Below, piece by piece: positions 32,011 through 43,447 of a stretch of 64,000 nucleotides of DNA (its first letter is position 1; every line of letters starts with the position of its first letter). The translations under genes and the position numbers were made by a program. Under the pieces are notes generated by a model. It made no database searches. It worked only from the letters and a program-made list of their open reading frames with translations, and was not told where the DNA came from. The stretch is taken from the NCBI GenBank assembly GCA_033220425.1, contig CM065648.1:4216001-4280000 (forward strand). The letters run 5' to 3'. The DNA is from Lepraria neglecta (Eukaryota > Ascomycota > Lecanoromycetes > Lecanorales > Stereocaulaceae).

Positions 32011-35000
32011 ATGACAAGAAATAATCTAAGGGAGCACTTGACGTGGTTGATTGGCAACGGTCCCCCACAACCGCCGCAGCCAGAATACACCCCACCATCC
32101 ACTGGAGCGTCCAGCGTGTTAGAAGCGATTTTGGAAGACCCTGTTTCGGACTCGACCGGAATTCAGGTGGTATTCGACAATGTGCTTGGCCAGGAGTCAC
32201 AGCCCGAGTTCGTACGACCCTCTGTACCAGCAAGTGTATTGAACGCTCATGGAGCGGACGCGATGGCACGACTTCAGTCTGGGCCTAAGTCTAACCACAA
32301 ACCCCGTTTATTGAGCGAGCGCATACCATTGTCACTTCAGACACCTTCGGCTCCGCTGGCTCGGCCACCTGGTCAATCACTGACGGACCAATACAATGCT
32401 CCATGGGATCAGAAGCCATCAGGTATATTACCTTACATCTTAGTGCTCTGCGAAACAGTGCTGATATCCTCTCAGGGTCTGGCTCGACTGCGAATAAGAC
32501 TCCTACAAGCAAGCGTCGGTCAGAGACTCCACCGGACCCCTTCCCAAGAAGTCGACAAATTCGCGGCGAACCCGGTGCTGTCGATCTTACACGGGACGAG
32601 CCACAAACATCCTCAATTACGGTGGAGGCTTTCGGCGAGCGTCGGCCATTATGGCGAGAGGACAGTGCTACACGCAAGGAGCCCTTGATTAAAAAAAGCA
32701 AGAAGAGAAAAAGTGATGAGCTTGAAGAGGACGAGTTGCAATCCAGCGTGCCACCGAGGATGTCACAGAGTAGTTTTACTGCTATAGACTTCTTTCCGGA
32801 TGAACTTACACCACCAAAGCCTCGCAAATCTCCCAGGAAAGTTGACAACCAGCCTCTTCGAAAACATGCAAGTTCAAGCGAGAAGCCTTCTCTTCGCCCA
32901 TCGGCTTCGGATCACGTCTATGATGATGATCTCAACTCACCTAGCACCTTGGGCAAGCAGTCCGGTCAACATGAGACACAAATGCCCCGGATCTCTGCCC
33001 TTTCCACCAGTATAAAGGAGGAGCTTCACTCGAAGGTAGCCAAGGATCACTACAGTAAGAAGGCAATCGCAGATTCTGAAGATGAGGACGATGAAGCCGA
33101 ATACAAGGACAGACTTCAGAACGTGAAGTGCGAGCTTGATGATGTGTATCCAGTTCCAGAAGCTCCTTTCACTGAAAATGGGCCTCCACAGTCCCTCAAG
33201 GACGAAGACACGCCTAACAAGGCGGGAATGCTCACGAATATGCTCGTATCCAACGCTTGGTCAACCGGACCACTTCCCTCAGGTAGTGGAGCCTCCCCGT
33301 TCCAGCAGGACTCACCCACCAAACTACCTGCTGTGCATCAGCTTTCTCATCAGCCGCAGCTGTTCACCTCATCCGACGGTTCAAATAATGACATTGACCG
33401 CGCAGACAAGGCTGCAGTCCAATCCTTTCTTGCCTTCCAGCCCAATCGTACCCAAGCTTATCTCGATGAGTTGCACAATGCTCGAAGGTCGGCCGCGAAT
33501 GCAGTCTGCAGTCTTATGATTGAGGGCAAGCCCCCGCCGGATGACTTGGTGCAGCAATCAAAGTCAATCACTGCCAAGATCAATGCTACGGATAGCTTGC
33601 TCTCTCTCCGGGAAGAGCACCTTGTGCTCTCCAAGCGAAAAGCACAACTTAAGGCTCGTCTGATAGCCGCAATACAAGAGGAATTGGACGAATCAGAATA
33701 TGCCCAGGACTCCACCGACAACAAAAGCGTAGCTCATCAGCTATCCAAAATTGAAAAAGAGATCGCCCAACTTCTACCACTGGCTAAACTTCCTACAGCT
33801 GGCACGCTTTTCGTGCCACACGTGAATTACCAGATGCCGGATTACGGAAATAGTATGCCTAGCGTCCAAGCTACTACCCTTATCCAATCTACCCAGGCCT
33901 ATCCATACAAACAGTCGGTCATGCGCTCCGACATACGACCCCCAGCCTCGAGCGGCCCTACTACAACACAATATGTTCAGCAGACTCAAGCACCTGGCGA
34001 CACCCCCCGAAGTCCTTGGAGGCAATCCTACGACCACCATTCAAGAACACAGAAAAGTCCATTGCGAACCTGTAGCCCATTGCCTGCCGGAAAACGCATG
34101 GATACATACTTTTCCCCCTCCAAGCAACGGTCGCGACAAGGAGAGCCAAGCACAAGGCTGCGAGAACCCTACCAGCGCGACAATCAACACGGCAAGACCC
34201 CGATTACCTTTACCACAACAGACTGTTTTGAAGAGGACGAGACTCCCTTCTCTACCCATATGGGTAGTCCGTTACGAGAAGACCGTGATGAAGATGACTA
34301 TGGCGAGGAATACGATGACGTGGACATGATTGAGGTCGCGGATGAGCTAGAGAACCGACATACCAAACCTATCTTGCATCAGGATAATGGGCAACGTGAT
34401 GTGTTAGCGGAGACGACTGGTAATGGTTTACGGCCTGAAGCATCCAAGACCGCCCCCGCCTTTGCTCATGCACCTCCTCAACTCTCGCAGTTGCAATTCC
34501 CATGGTCGAAAGATGTCAAGGCTGCCTTAAAAGGCCGCTTCCGTCTGAACGGTTTCCGGCCTAACCAACTCGAAGCCATCAATGCCACTTTGGCCGGTAA
34601 AGATGCTTTTGTGCTGATGCCGACTGGAGGCGGCAAATCTCTTTGCTACCAGCTTCCTGCTATCGTTAATTCTGGAAAAACACAAGGTGTCACAGTCGTC
34701 ATCTCGCCACTGCTCAGTTTAATGCAGGACCAGGTCGACCATCTGCAAAAACTCAAGATTCAAGCTCTCTTAGTGAACGGTGAGGTCACAGCAGAGCATC
34801 GTCGTTTAGTCATGGGCTGTCTCAAAAATTCAAATCCGCAAAAATTCTGCCAACTACTCTATATCACGCCCGAAATGATCAACAAAAGCCAAGCCATGGT
34901 CAATGCTCTTCGTGACCTCCATCAGCGACGGAACTTAGCTCGCATTGTTATAGACGAAGCGCACTGTGTCAGCCAATGGGGCCACGATTTTCGCCCAGAC

Positions 35001-37395
35001 TACAAGCTCCTAGGTGAGGTCAGGCAGCAATTTCCTACTGTGCCGGTTATTGCATTGACCGCGACGGCCACCGAGAATGTAAAAGTCGATGTGATCCACA
35101 ACCTCGGTATCAAGGGCTGTGAAACTTTCACACAGAGCTTCAATCGGCCAAATCTGAATTATGAAGTGAGAGCAAAAGGCAAGGCAAAGGATGCTCTTGA
35201 AAGCATGGCGAACACGATCAACACATCCTACAAAGGGCAGTGTGGAATTATATACTGCTTATCCAAGAAAAATTGCGAAGACATTGCAGATAAACTTCGC
35301 AAAGAACATCACGTTAGGGCGCATCATTATCACGCTGGTATGGAGCCAGAGGAGAAACAGCAGGTTCAGAAACAATGGCAGGCTGGCAAGTATCTTGTCA
35401 TTGTTGCCACCATCGCCTTTGGCATGGGCATCGACAAACCAGACGTACGTTTCGTCATCCATCACACTATACCAAAGAGTCTTGAAGGGTATTACCAAGA
35501 GACTGGTCGCGCCGGACGAGACGGTAAACGGTCAGGCTGCTACATGTACTACGGATATCAGGACACCAGCATGATAAAACGAATGATTGACGAGGGAGAA
35601 GGCAGCTGGGAGCAAAAAGAACGCCAACGCCAAATGCTCAGGAACGTCATCCAGTACTGTGAGAACAAAACTGACTGCCGAAGAGTACAAGTGCTCAGCT
35701 ACTTCAACGAGTCCTTCGACAAGGAAGACTGCAGAGGATCCTGTGATAATTGTAACTCTAACGGCGTCTTCGAAACGCAGGATTTCAGCGAGTACGCTGT
35801 TACTGCGCTGGCGTTGGTGAAAAAGATCGAGCATGACAGCGTTACTCTGCTCCACTGCGTTGACGTCTTTCGAGGAAGTAAGACAAAGAAGATTACTGAT
35901 CTTCGTCATGACCGGCTTGAAGAGCATGGAGCTGGCTCTGATATCGATAGAGGGAATGTGGAACGTTTGTTCTACAGACTCCTGAGTGAAGACGCAATAT
36001 CAGAGCACAACGTTGTTAATAAGGCTGGGTTCGCCTCGCAATATGTTCATGTGAGTTCTTCCCTCTCGGCAACCGATGTTAAGATACTGATGCAGCATAG
36101 CTCGGCAAAAATAGCTACGACTTCTCGAAAGGTCGAAGAAAACTCAAGATACAGATCCGTATGTCTCCGACCGGGAAGAGTAAGATCACCAATAAAGCTC
36201 CTAAGAAGAGAGGGACAGGTGTAGCTGCAGCGCATCCAGATTATCCGGCCTCTACAAATGTCTCCTCGCCAATTCAGGCAGCTTCTAGGCGTCGCCTGAA
36301 GCAGAACAAAGCATCGCCAACTCCTGACCTGCATCGGAATGGTTACGCTCGGGATGACTTTGTGGTAGACGACGAGGAAGACAGTTACCACCATGATTCA
36401 GACGACGAATCGGACGGTTTTGCGTCTCCACGAGAGAAAGGGGTGTCTCGGAGCTCAAGAAAACGAACTCTTGGCCCCCCTATCAAAAAGGTCCAGACGC
36501 TGCAACCAATCCATGAGATGATAGTGGAAAATTTTGTGGAAAATGCTAAGGAGGAATGCCGGAAGGCGAGTCTCCTTTGTGCCAAGTGGTTGAAGGAATC
36601 GCTACTGACATGTTACCAGATCTTGATAGCCAAGAGTCTAAAACGCCCTCCTTTCACGGATACTGAGCTTCGAGAGATGGCGATCAACTTTCCTGAAGGT
36701 AAGCGCTCCTCCGTTCCCATGAAGATCGTCGATGATAACAAAAATTAGACGAGAGGGAGATGCTTGAGATTCCTGGCGTCGAACCTGAGAGGGTGCGGCT
36801 TCACGGCAAAAAATTCCTTAAACTTATTCGAGAAGCCCATCGCAGCTATGAAGACATGATGCAGCAACAGGAGGATCGTCCAGAAGACCCCAACCATCAA
36901 AATGTAATCAACATCAGCAGTGACGAGGAATACGGCGGCGGTGGTGGATTTGACGGGTCCGAAGTAGACGAAGAGTCTCAAGGAGAAACCAGTTCATACT
37001 TCGACCCCACAAACCCCGAGGTAGCCGCGTTCAATAGGCAGTGTAAGCAACCCTTCCACCATAGAAGAGGCACCAATTGACAAGCCACAGTCACTCAAGC
37101 TGCAGCTGCAGCTGCGGCCCCTGTTTCACGAGCACAATCACAGAGTACGGATTCCCGGAGTCGCAGTGGTGGCCGAGGCGGTCGTGGTGGTTTTCGCGGG
37201 CGTGGTGGATTCTACAAGAAGAGTGGCAGAAAAGCATCAGGTGGTTCTAGCAAAGACAAGGCACCTGCCGGCGTCGCCAAGAGCAAATCTACGAGCAGCA
37301 GGAGTAGTGGCAGCAACTTCGCAGCAGGGCCATCCAAACGAGGGGGCAATGGAGGAGGGTTTGGGGGTGGAGGTATTGGCATGATGCCAATATGA
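32011..37395 (+). CDS. SGS1: RecQ helicase, Sgs1/BLM type, with RGG tail
   Basis: Exons 32011..32422, 32476..36050, 36101..36565, 36620..36698, 36749..37042 and 37091..37395 give 1709 residues. The long disordered N-terminus starts MTRNNLREHLTWLIGN, as in fungal BLM orthologues, and has acidic patches typical of Top3/Rmi1 interaction regions. The helicase core starts near residue 830: FRPNQLEAINA, Walker A MPTGGGKSLCYQLPA, DEAH box VIDEAHCVSQWGHDFRP, and motif VI YQETGRAGRDG. The RQC zinc site is YCENKTDCRR...CRGSCDNC, followed by a winged helix and an HRDC domain (RPPFTDTELREMAINFPE). The last exon encodes an RGG-box tail (GGRGGRGGFRGRGG). It resolves recombination intermediates. The third intron has a GC donor and is 54 bases long, so reading through it gives 18 extra residues inside the HRDC domain. 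Confidence 0.94.
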
Positions 37396-37656
37396 TGCCG
37401 TATGTATAGATGCTTGCTGCATTGCATGGTTTTGGGAGCGTAGGAGTTGGAGGCATCTTATCATCTGATTGAGCATTTGCTGGGACATTGCTAGGGTTCA
37501 CACGCAAGTGCACAATGGCTGAACCTGGGCCGGCGCTCTTTGAAAGTATATCGCAAGAATGGTATATTGCAGTCAACTCTGCTCATATCTCATCTGACCG
37601 TGCCATAACCTCAATCCTCAACAATTCTCTCCACAGGTCCATCTCCTTGTCCCACC
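37396..37656. other. Convergent 3' region
   Basis: About 260 bases between the RecQ stop and the stop of the small minus-strand gene. Nothing recognised. Confidence 0.5.
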
Positions 37657-37936
37657 TCACAGCAGCTTGTTCTGCTCGAGTCCCGAGCTGGACTCTTTCC
37701 CGGCGTCATCCACGTCGTTCGTGCCTTTGGTAGCAGTGTCTTCGGGTTTCACGTCGCCGACAGTCTGAGAAGAAATGTGTTAGCCACTTCTCGTTGGAGG
37801 AACTGGAGTGGAGAAGTCTTACAGGAATGTTGCCCTTCACAGCAGACTTGGCCTTGTCTGTGAAGCTCTGGCCACCTTGAGCTCCGGTGGAGTCGCCAGT
37901 GCTGGTATCAGGGATGGTGCTATCGGTTGAAGCCAT
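37657..37936 (-). CDS. Small hydrophilic protein of 73 residues, unknown
   Basis: Two exons, complement(37657..37764, 37823..37936), joined by a canonical intron (GTAAGAC donor, GGCTAACA branch, TTCTCAG acceptor). The protein begins MASTDSTIPDTSTGDSTGAQ, has a short lysine-containing centre (FTDKAKSAVKGNIP), and continues TVGDVKPEDTATKGTNDVDD before an acidic end. It has no membrane segment or cysteine. The composition resembles small stress-induced or hydrophilin-like fungal proteins, which is inference. The clean splice and in-frame closure argue it is real. Confidence 0.6.
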
Positions 37937-38897
37937 CGTTTTTGTTCTTGGTCCGGTCTTGGTTTGGGTGTCTGGGTTTGAAATTGACTTGTTGGAGTGG
38001 GTGGTCTTGATGTCAGCGAGTTAGGACAGTGATGGTCAATACCGTAGCCAGACATTTTGTAGCAAGTTGGTCACGCGTCAACGCCATGACGTCAAACATC
38101 TAGAAGTCACTCAAGCATGAGATAACGATTTTTGCAGGCGGATATCGATACTTGGATAGTGGGGTTTGAGGGAATGTGATAGGGTTATCTTTTGCCGCAC
38201 CCAAAACCTCCGCCATTGGATTCGAAGTCTGCTTAGTCAGCCAGCACTATGGAAATCTTCGACAAGTGCAGGATGGCTTTGCTTCTCACCAGTATTTCCC
38301 ATCAGCAACGACTCCCCCTCCCAATCACTTCGTCGACGCGTCTTCCTGTAAACCTAACGTGTTGTATTAGCTGCAAGTTCTAAAAACACGCGATGTGGCC
38401 GCATTCCAAAAATGTAGGGAAGCCACTACTTGATCGAGTGGCATCCTTACGACTACCTTAATGCTACAGCGAAAGTGGGTTTTACAGCGCCGAGATGGGT
38501 GCTCAGTTGACCAGTTGAATATCTGCTGAGCAGAAAGCTAATCGAGGTCCCTGCAGAGTAGAATGGAGATGCTAGATGGATCTTGTCGATAGCTATGCTG
38601 GAACAGTGACTGCTAGTATCTTAAGCCGAACAGGCAAGATCATATCATTGGAATCCACGGTTCATATCGGCATGATTGGTATCTCATTGCTGTCTGATCG
38701 GAAACTTGAAATGACTTCAATTGAGGAGGAAAAGGTAGGTATATCTTCGATTGTAGCTGAAATGCTTCTTCTAGATTTAGCGCCATTTGTGGATTTATCA
38801 TGGCCAGAAATTTGCAAGTACAGAACTCTACGCGACTTCCACACTATGACATGAACACCAGATAAAATATCATCTCCTTGAGGGGCCAGACTGGAAG
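37937..38897. other. Divergent intergenic region, about 960 bases
   Basis: This lies upstream of both the 73-residue gene and the large disordered protein. A 92-residue frame at 38576-38854 has no recognisable features and no supporting signals. Promoter sequence for both neighbours is the likely content. Confidence 0.4.
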
Positions 38898-41800
38898 ATG
38901 GCAACCACAATGCCACTTTCTGAGGTCCCTCTCAATCACATCAGACGGAATGGACAGCTCAGACAGCCTCATGCCAAAAAGAACGGCAAGCTACGTCCAG
39001 TCACGCCCAATGGGGACGAAAACGGCAGTATCCTGCAGAAGCCCTCCTCCATCCAGAGCATGCTTAAGAACTCAACAGAGATCGGAGATGTAGGCCAATT
39101 CTCAATCAAGCCATCTCGAGTACCTTCTTCAACCCCGCGACCTTCAGCACCGCCGTCAAGGAGATCACAAATCTCATCGAGCCAACGAAGCCCAGCAGGC
39201 TCTTACTACAGTGGATACGGCGAATATAACGGACAACACAATGGACGCAATAAACGACACGCTCCGTCACGTTCTCGCCAAGGAGCACCTTCATCCAATG
39301 GCTCTCTTACGCCAAAGCATAGCCATGAGCATTTTCGAGGGCCACAACGAAACCCCTCAGTCGAAGACCACCGAACCTACTCGATGACCCAAAACTCTTA
39401 CGCCAACCATAGCTTGACGCAATGTCATCCTTACTGCAACGGCCACCATCAAGGTCGGGGTATCTTCCACAACTTGAGGCCTCGGTCTCCTTCAGATCCA
39501 ATGTCTCGATATTATCCACTAACTCAATCGGCCGTACCTCCCAGAGTCAAGGCACCGTCACAGTCATCCACTCGCCCTTCCACACCAAAGCCATCTTCCA
39601 GCCTGAGAAGTGTAGCCAGCTCTTCCCATTTACGAGTAGTCAATGATAGCTTAGGTCATGACCAGTCTCCGCCTTCCTCGCCTATGTTCTACGATTACAC
39701 CGAGGCCTTCGAGGAGCCAGACCTGTATCACAGCGCAAGCATGACAAATGGGATCCTCGCAGAACAAACGCCGTCTGATACTCGGACCGATGACTATTTC
39801 GCCGAAGATGAGAGCCCAGAAGAAGCGAGTCCCGCTGAGCTGCCAGGCAGTGAGAGCCCGGGAGAGGCAATGTTGCAGGATCAAGACGCCCCTCTTAACC
39901 AAAGTCTCTTCAACTTCAACAGGCATACAGCAACCTGGACGCAAGCACCTCGGCAAGACTTGAGTGATGTCCTCGAGCTTCCTGAGAGGGAGATGCAGGC
40001 CCATCAGTCTACTCACGGTCCCTCACAGGACGATCAACACGGCCAGAGTGATCGGGGACTGGGGTCTGAACATCCTGAACACACTACCTCCACTACGGCA
40101 GAGTCCCGGCGACGAATGCTGCTTTCCAGCGAGGGCCACCTCCAACAAATACTTGCGGAACTTGACAGCAATACTGGCGCAACTAAACCATCTCAAATGT
40201 CCCGCCTTGGCTCTTCCACCCCACTGAGCTCAGTGTTCTCGTCAAAGCCTTCCCCACGGCTTGAACTGCAAGAGCCTACGCCAGAGCCAACGGACGAATC
40301 AAAGACTGTTATTGCCCCTCAACTGAAGCTGGAAATTCCCACGGTCGGCTCAGATCATAGGGATCGATCTTCTGATGTTAACAGTGTGAATCCAGTGGAT
40401 TCGTTGCGAGCGCCGTCTTTTGAAGGTCACTCTGGGCCAGAGTTCACCGAAATCCTCTCACCAACGCCAGAACGGTCAATGGCGTCGCCCGGTAACCGCA
40501 ACAGGTTCCGCAAGATATTGTCATTCGACGAGGGTTTATCGGAGCTTGATGGACTTGTCAATCCACAAAAAGCAGGACGCCCGGCAGATAGCCCAAGCCA
40601 AGTAAGCAGGACCAGCAGCTTCGGGCATTCCAATGTCGAATATCCATGGCGACAGAGAAATTCATTTTTTCGTGATAATCCAGCTAAGCCAAGCGTGGCT
40701 AAACTGCCAGTGGTTGAAGTATTGTCGGATTCAGAAGAGGAGCCCGAGCTGTCAAATGGCTTACGAGCGACCTTTTGCAAGCCAGAGTCGCAGATTTCAC
40801 AATATCGTGAGACACCTACACCGACTCCACTACCGTCGCAGCTACCCAGGCGTGGACTCGAGACGCCATTGAGTACGCAAATGTCTCCGGCCCCTAAGAA
40901 TTCGATCCCTGAATTGCTCGAGCCCGTAGACAAGAGCATCGTCAAACCAAATCTAGACAGCGAAACGATAATTCCAGCTCCCTTGCCCTCGGCTTTGGCC
41001 TTAGACATGAAGCAGCCTCCTCCTGTCGATAAGAAGTTCACTTGTTTACCAAATCAGCTACCAACTGTCCTGTCGTCCTCACTCCCTTCTCGCCCGAGTC
41101 AATCAGACTTACCATTCTCTTTTACACCGTTGTTGCAGAGGAAGAGTGATCACGATCCTGTTCCAGAGCTCAACGCTGTCGCTCCCTCTTACTTGAGGCA
41201 GGGGGAACAGTACTACGACACCCAAGAAGATCTACTACCGACTGAGGATGCCAAAGCGTTTGTTGGCAGGAAAATTGCAGCATCGCCCCTTACCTCTCGA
41301 CCCTGGAACCTCGATGCCAGTTACCCATGGAACAATCAAGTGCCAGAACTCGAGGTCACGATGCCCAATGAGACTCAAGACCCCGTCCCCAAGCTCCCCC
41401 GTTTCAAATTCAAGATCCATAGAGCTTCATCATCTATGGGCAAACTCACTAAGCAGCGCCATCCATGTGAAACTACATCAACTCCATTCGCATCGTCTCA
41501 CGATGTCTTACAAGGCCCAGCACTCAGACGAAAGCGCGATCCCAACCTCAGTATATTCCCAGGACAGATCAATAGTAGCCACGTCATGATGCAATCAAGC
41601 CCACACCAGACACGCTTTGTTGGAAGCCTCGAAAAACATTCACCCATGATTACTCTCCTGCCCCCATCACCAGGACACGAAGTGCGAAGCTTCTTTTCTG
41701 ACGATAGCTCGCAAGTGCGTCCTAGAGGGAGCTTGAGGACACGATTTTCAGACTTCAAAGCCAGGATCCCCCGAGCAGCATCGTCAGACGAGAAACGCAG

Positions 41801-42053
41801 CTACGACCGTGGCCTGCTTACTTCTGCCTTAGGCAGAGCTAGAGCTAGCGGGCGCAGCAGTAGACAAAGCGAGCATACTAGAGCAGGTTCTTCACATGCA
41901 TCGGGGGTCCAGCGCGCACGGTGGAGGATGATTAACAAGCAAAAAGTGTGGTGGCAACGTGGGGAGGAGAGGGTTCGGGATTGGGGCTGGAGGATGCGCT
42001 ACAGGAGAGGAAAAGACCGCGCAGCCAGCACTCCTCTCTATGCAGATGTCTGA
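38898..42053 (+). CDS. Large disordered fungal protein, 1051 residues, unknown
   Basis: A single open frame. It starts MATTMPLSEVPLNHIRRNGQ. It is dominated by S, P, T, R and Q, with many SP/TP and RxxS sites (RPRSPSDP, ILSPTPERSMASP), and has no membrane segment. Shorter ordered-looking pieces are ESRRRMLLSSEGHLQQILAE (about residues 400-420), NRFRKILSFDEGLSELDGLV (about 530-560), and a basic, tryptophan-rich C-terminus (RARWRMINKQKVWWQRGEER). The last part could bind membrane or nucleic acid; that is inference. It may be a cell-cycle or septation substrate, but I recognise no family. Length and frame integrity show the gene is real. Confidence 0.8.
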   Translation: MATTMPLSEVPLNHIRRNGQLRQPHAKKNGKLRPVTPNGDENGSILQKPSSIQSMLKNSTEIGDVGQFSIKPSRVPSSTPRPSAPPSRRSQISSSQRSPAGSYYSGYGEYNGQHNGRNKRHAPSRSRQGAPSSNGSLTPKHSHEHFRGPQRNPSVEDHRTYSMTQNSYANHSLTQCHPYCNGHHQGRGIFHNLRPRSPSDPMSRYYPLTQSAVPPRVKAPSQSSTRPSTPKPSSSLRSVASSSHLRVVNDSLGHDQSPPSSPMFYDYTEAFEEPDLYHSASMTNGILAEQTPSDTRTDDYFAEDESPEEASPAELPGSESPGEAMLQDQDAPLNQSLFNFNRHTATWTQAPRQDLSDVLELPEREMQAHQSTHGPSQDDQHGQSDRGLGSEHPEHTTSTTAESRRRMLLSSEGHLQQILAELDSNTGATKPSQMSRLGSSTPLSSVFSSKPSPRLELQEPTPEPTDESKTVIAPQLKLEIPTVGSDHRDRSSDVNSVNPVDSLRAPSFEGHSGPEFTEILSPTPERSMASPGNRNRFRKILSFDEGLSELDGLVNPQKAGRPADSPSQVSRTSSFGHSNVEYPWRQRNSFFRDNPAKPSVAKLPVVEVLSDSEEEPELSNGLRATFCKPESQISQYRETPTPTPLPSQLPRRGLETPLSTQMSPAPKNSIPELLEPVDKSIVKPNLDSETIIPAPLPSALALDMKQPPPVDKKFTCLPNQLPTVLSSSLPSRPSQSDLPFSFTPLLQRKSDHDPVPELNAVAPSYLRQGEQYYDTQEDLLPTEDAKAFVGRKIAASPLTSRPWNLDASYPWNNQVPELEVTMPNETQDPVPKLPRFKFKIHRASSSMGKLTKQRHPCETTSTPFASSHDVLQGPALRRKRDPNLSIFPGQINSSHVMMQSSPHQTRFVGSLEKHSPMITLLPPSPGHEVRSFFSDDSSQVRPRGSLRTRFSDFKARIPRAASSDEKRSYDRGLLTSALGRARASGRSSRQSEHTRAGSSHASGVQRARWRMINKQKVWWQRGEERVRDWGWRMRYRRGKDRAASTPLYADV

Positions 42054-43447
42054 TTCTCAGGGTGAACGATTGCTACGCTGGATTATCGGATTTTGTACGC
42101 TTATTTGCTCTTTTCCTCTCGCTGGGAAGGACATGGGCCGGCTTTATCTATCGTTACTCGAGTACTTACGGCAGACCTCTTGCACAATATGTTGTACATG
42201 GCCACGATTTTCTTACTCATTGTCACAGTACCCTATGGCGGATTTGCTCTGGGAAAATGGCAACAAAAGCGCTAAAAAGGGATTATGATTCGGAAAAAAT
42301 CTAGATGTTGCAGAATGTTTAGCTTTCACATGTAATAAATAATTGACTTGGCACATAGCTTTACCCAATATAGACCAATCGAGAGATTTTGAGCAGGCGG
42401 CTTCATGTGCTGTGAATCAAGAATACATTCAGAATAGATTCGGTACATATTCTGTCCCTCGAATGCCCTTCTTCTCATACATCCCACACACTTGCTCTGA
42501 TACACTCCTGCATCCCCATACTACTACTCAAACATCATGCTATATACCCTCCTCCACACACTGATCACTGAATATCAACCTATACTATGCGAAAAATCTC
42601 TGGCACAGTTCCCTAGAACACATCCAAATTCTGCTTTGCTGCCACAGAACATCGGCCATATACGTCTAACAACCCCCACATTATTCCACCACTCTTCGGC
42701 GTACAACCCAAAAACCACTCCACACATCTATACAGCACACCGGACTAAACCAGCCATACCACTGGCTATCTACCCAAAAACACTACCACAAATACCACCA
42801 CACTCCCACCAAATCAGCCATCATGCCGGCAGAATTCCCAAGAAAACATTCCCACGACGGGCCAACAACCCTGCACAAAAGCTAAAAGCCTAAAAGCACT
42901 TTGATCAAAAGGACTATCAAGCTGGCAAAACGCCTGGCCCACCCACCCAAACACATGAGATGCCGCAGCTGGAGAGCCGAAAATGACTGGTCTTGTTCTC
43001 AAGAAGAAAACGACTTTTACGCACCAAGACCAGAGGAATAAGCCATGAATAGTTTAACGCCGAGCGGAGAAGATGCTGCGAGAGCAGCAGAGGCAAGAGA
43101 CAACGGGCCTAAGGATGGGCCGACGCCAACACGGAACAGTAGAGAGACGAAAAGCGAGGACAATATAGCGATCGGTACCCGAGCGATGAGACGGAGTAAT
43201 GGTGAAAGACCGGAATTGCCGACAGAAGCGTGATTTAACTCCCACACTATCTATTACAACGCCGTCTGGACTTAAGCTGATATGGTTAAGGTGGTGGGAA
43301 AGATTCCCTTGAGCGTTGACGGATTATTTCATAGTTTGTTTTGGTATGGGAAAGCGGTTGGGATAAAAGGGGCTTGGGGAGAGTTTATATGGTCTAGTTT
43401 GGGTTGGATCATTTGATGTTTGGTTGTGTTATTGATTAGAACTCTAC
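42054..43447. other. Intergenic, strand-asymmetric A/C-rich stretch
   Basis: About 1.4 kb between the disordered protein and MON1. From 42460 to 42900 the plus strand is strikingly rich in C and A and poor in G. A 62-residue hydrophilic frame (MNSLTPSGEDAARAAEARDN onward) at 43045-43233 and short frames near 42820-42990 could belong to a small spliced gene, but I could not build one. Otherwise nothing. Confidence 0.35.

Noticed and set aside
32291-32848. 185-residue minus-strand frame
   Set aside because: It is a shadow of the RecQ N-terminal coding exon, whose frame continues into clear helicase motifs.
40427-41041. 204-residue minus-strand frame
   Set aside because: It lies entirely within the 1051-residue plus-strand frame, and the serine-rich composition arises from the complementary strand.
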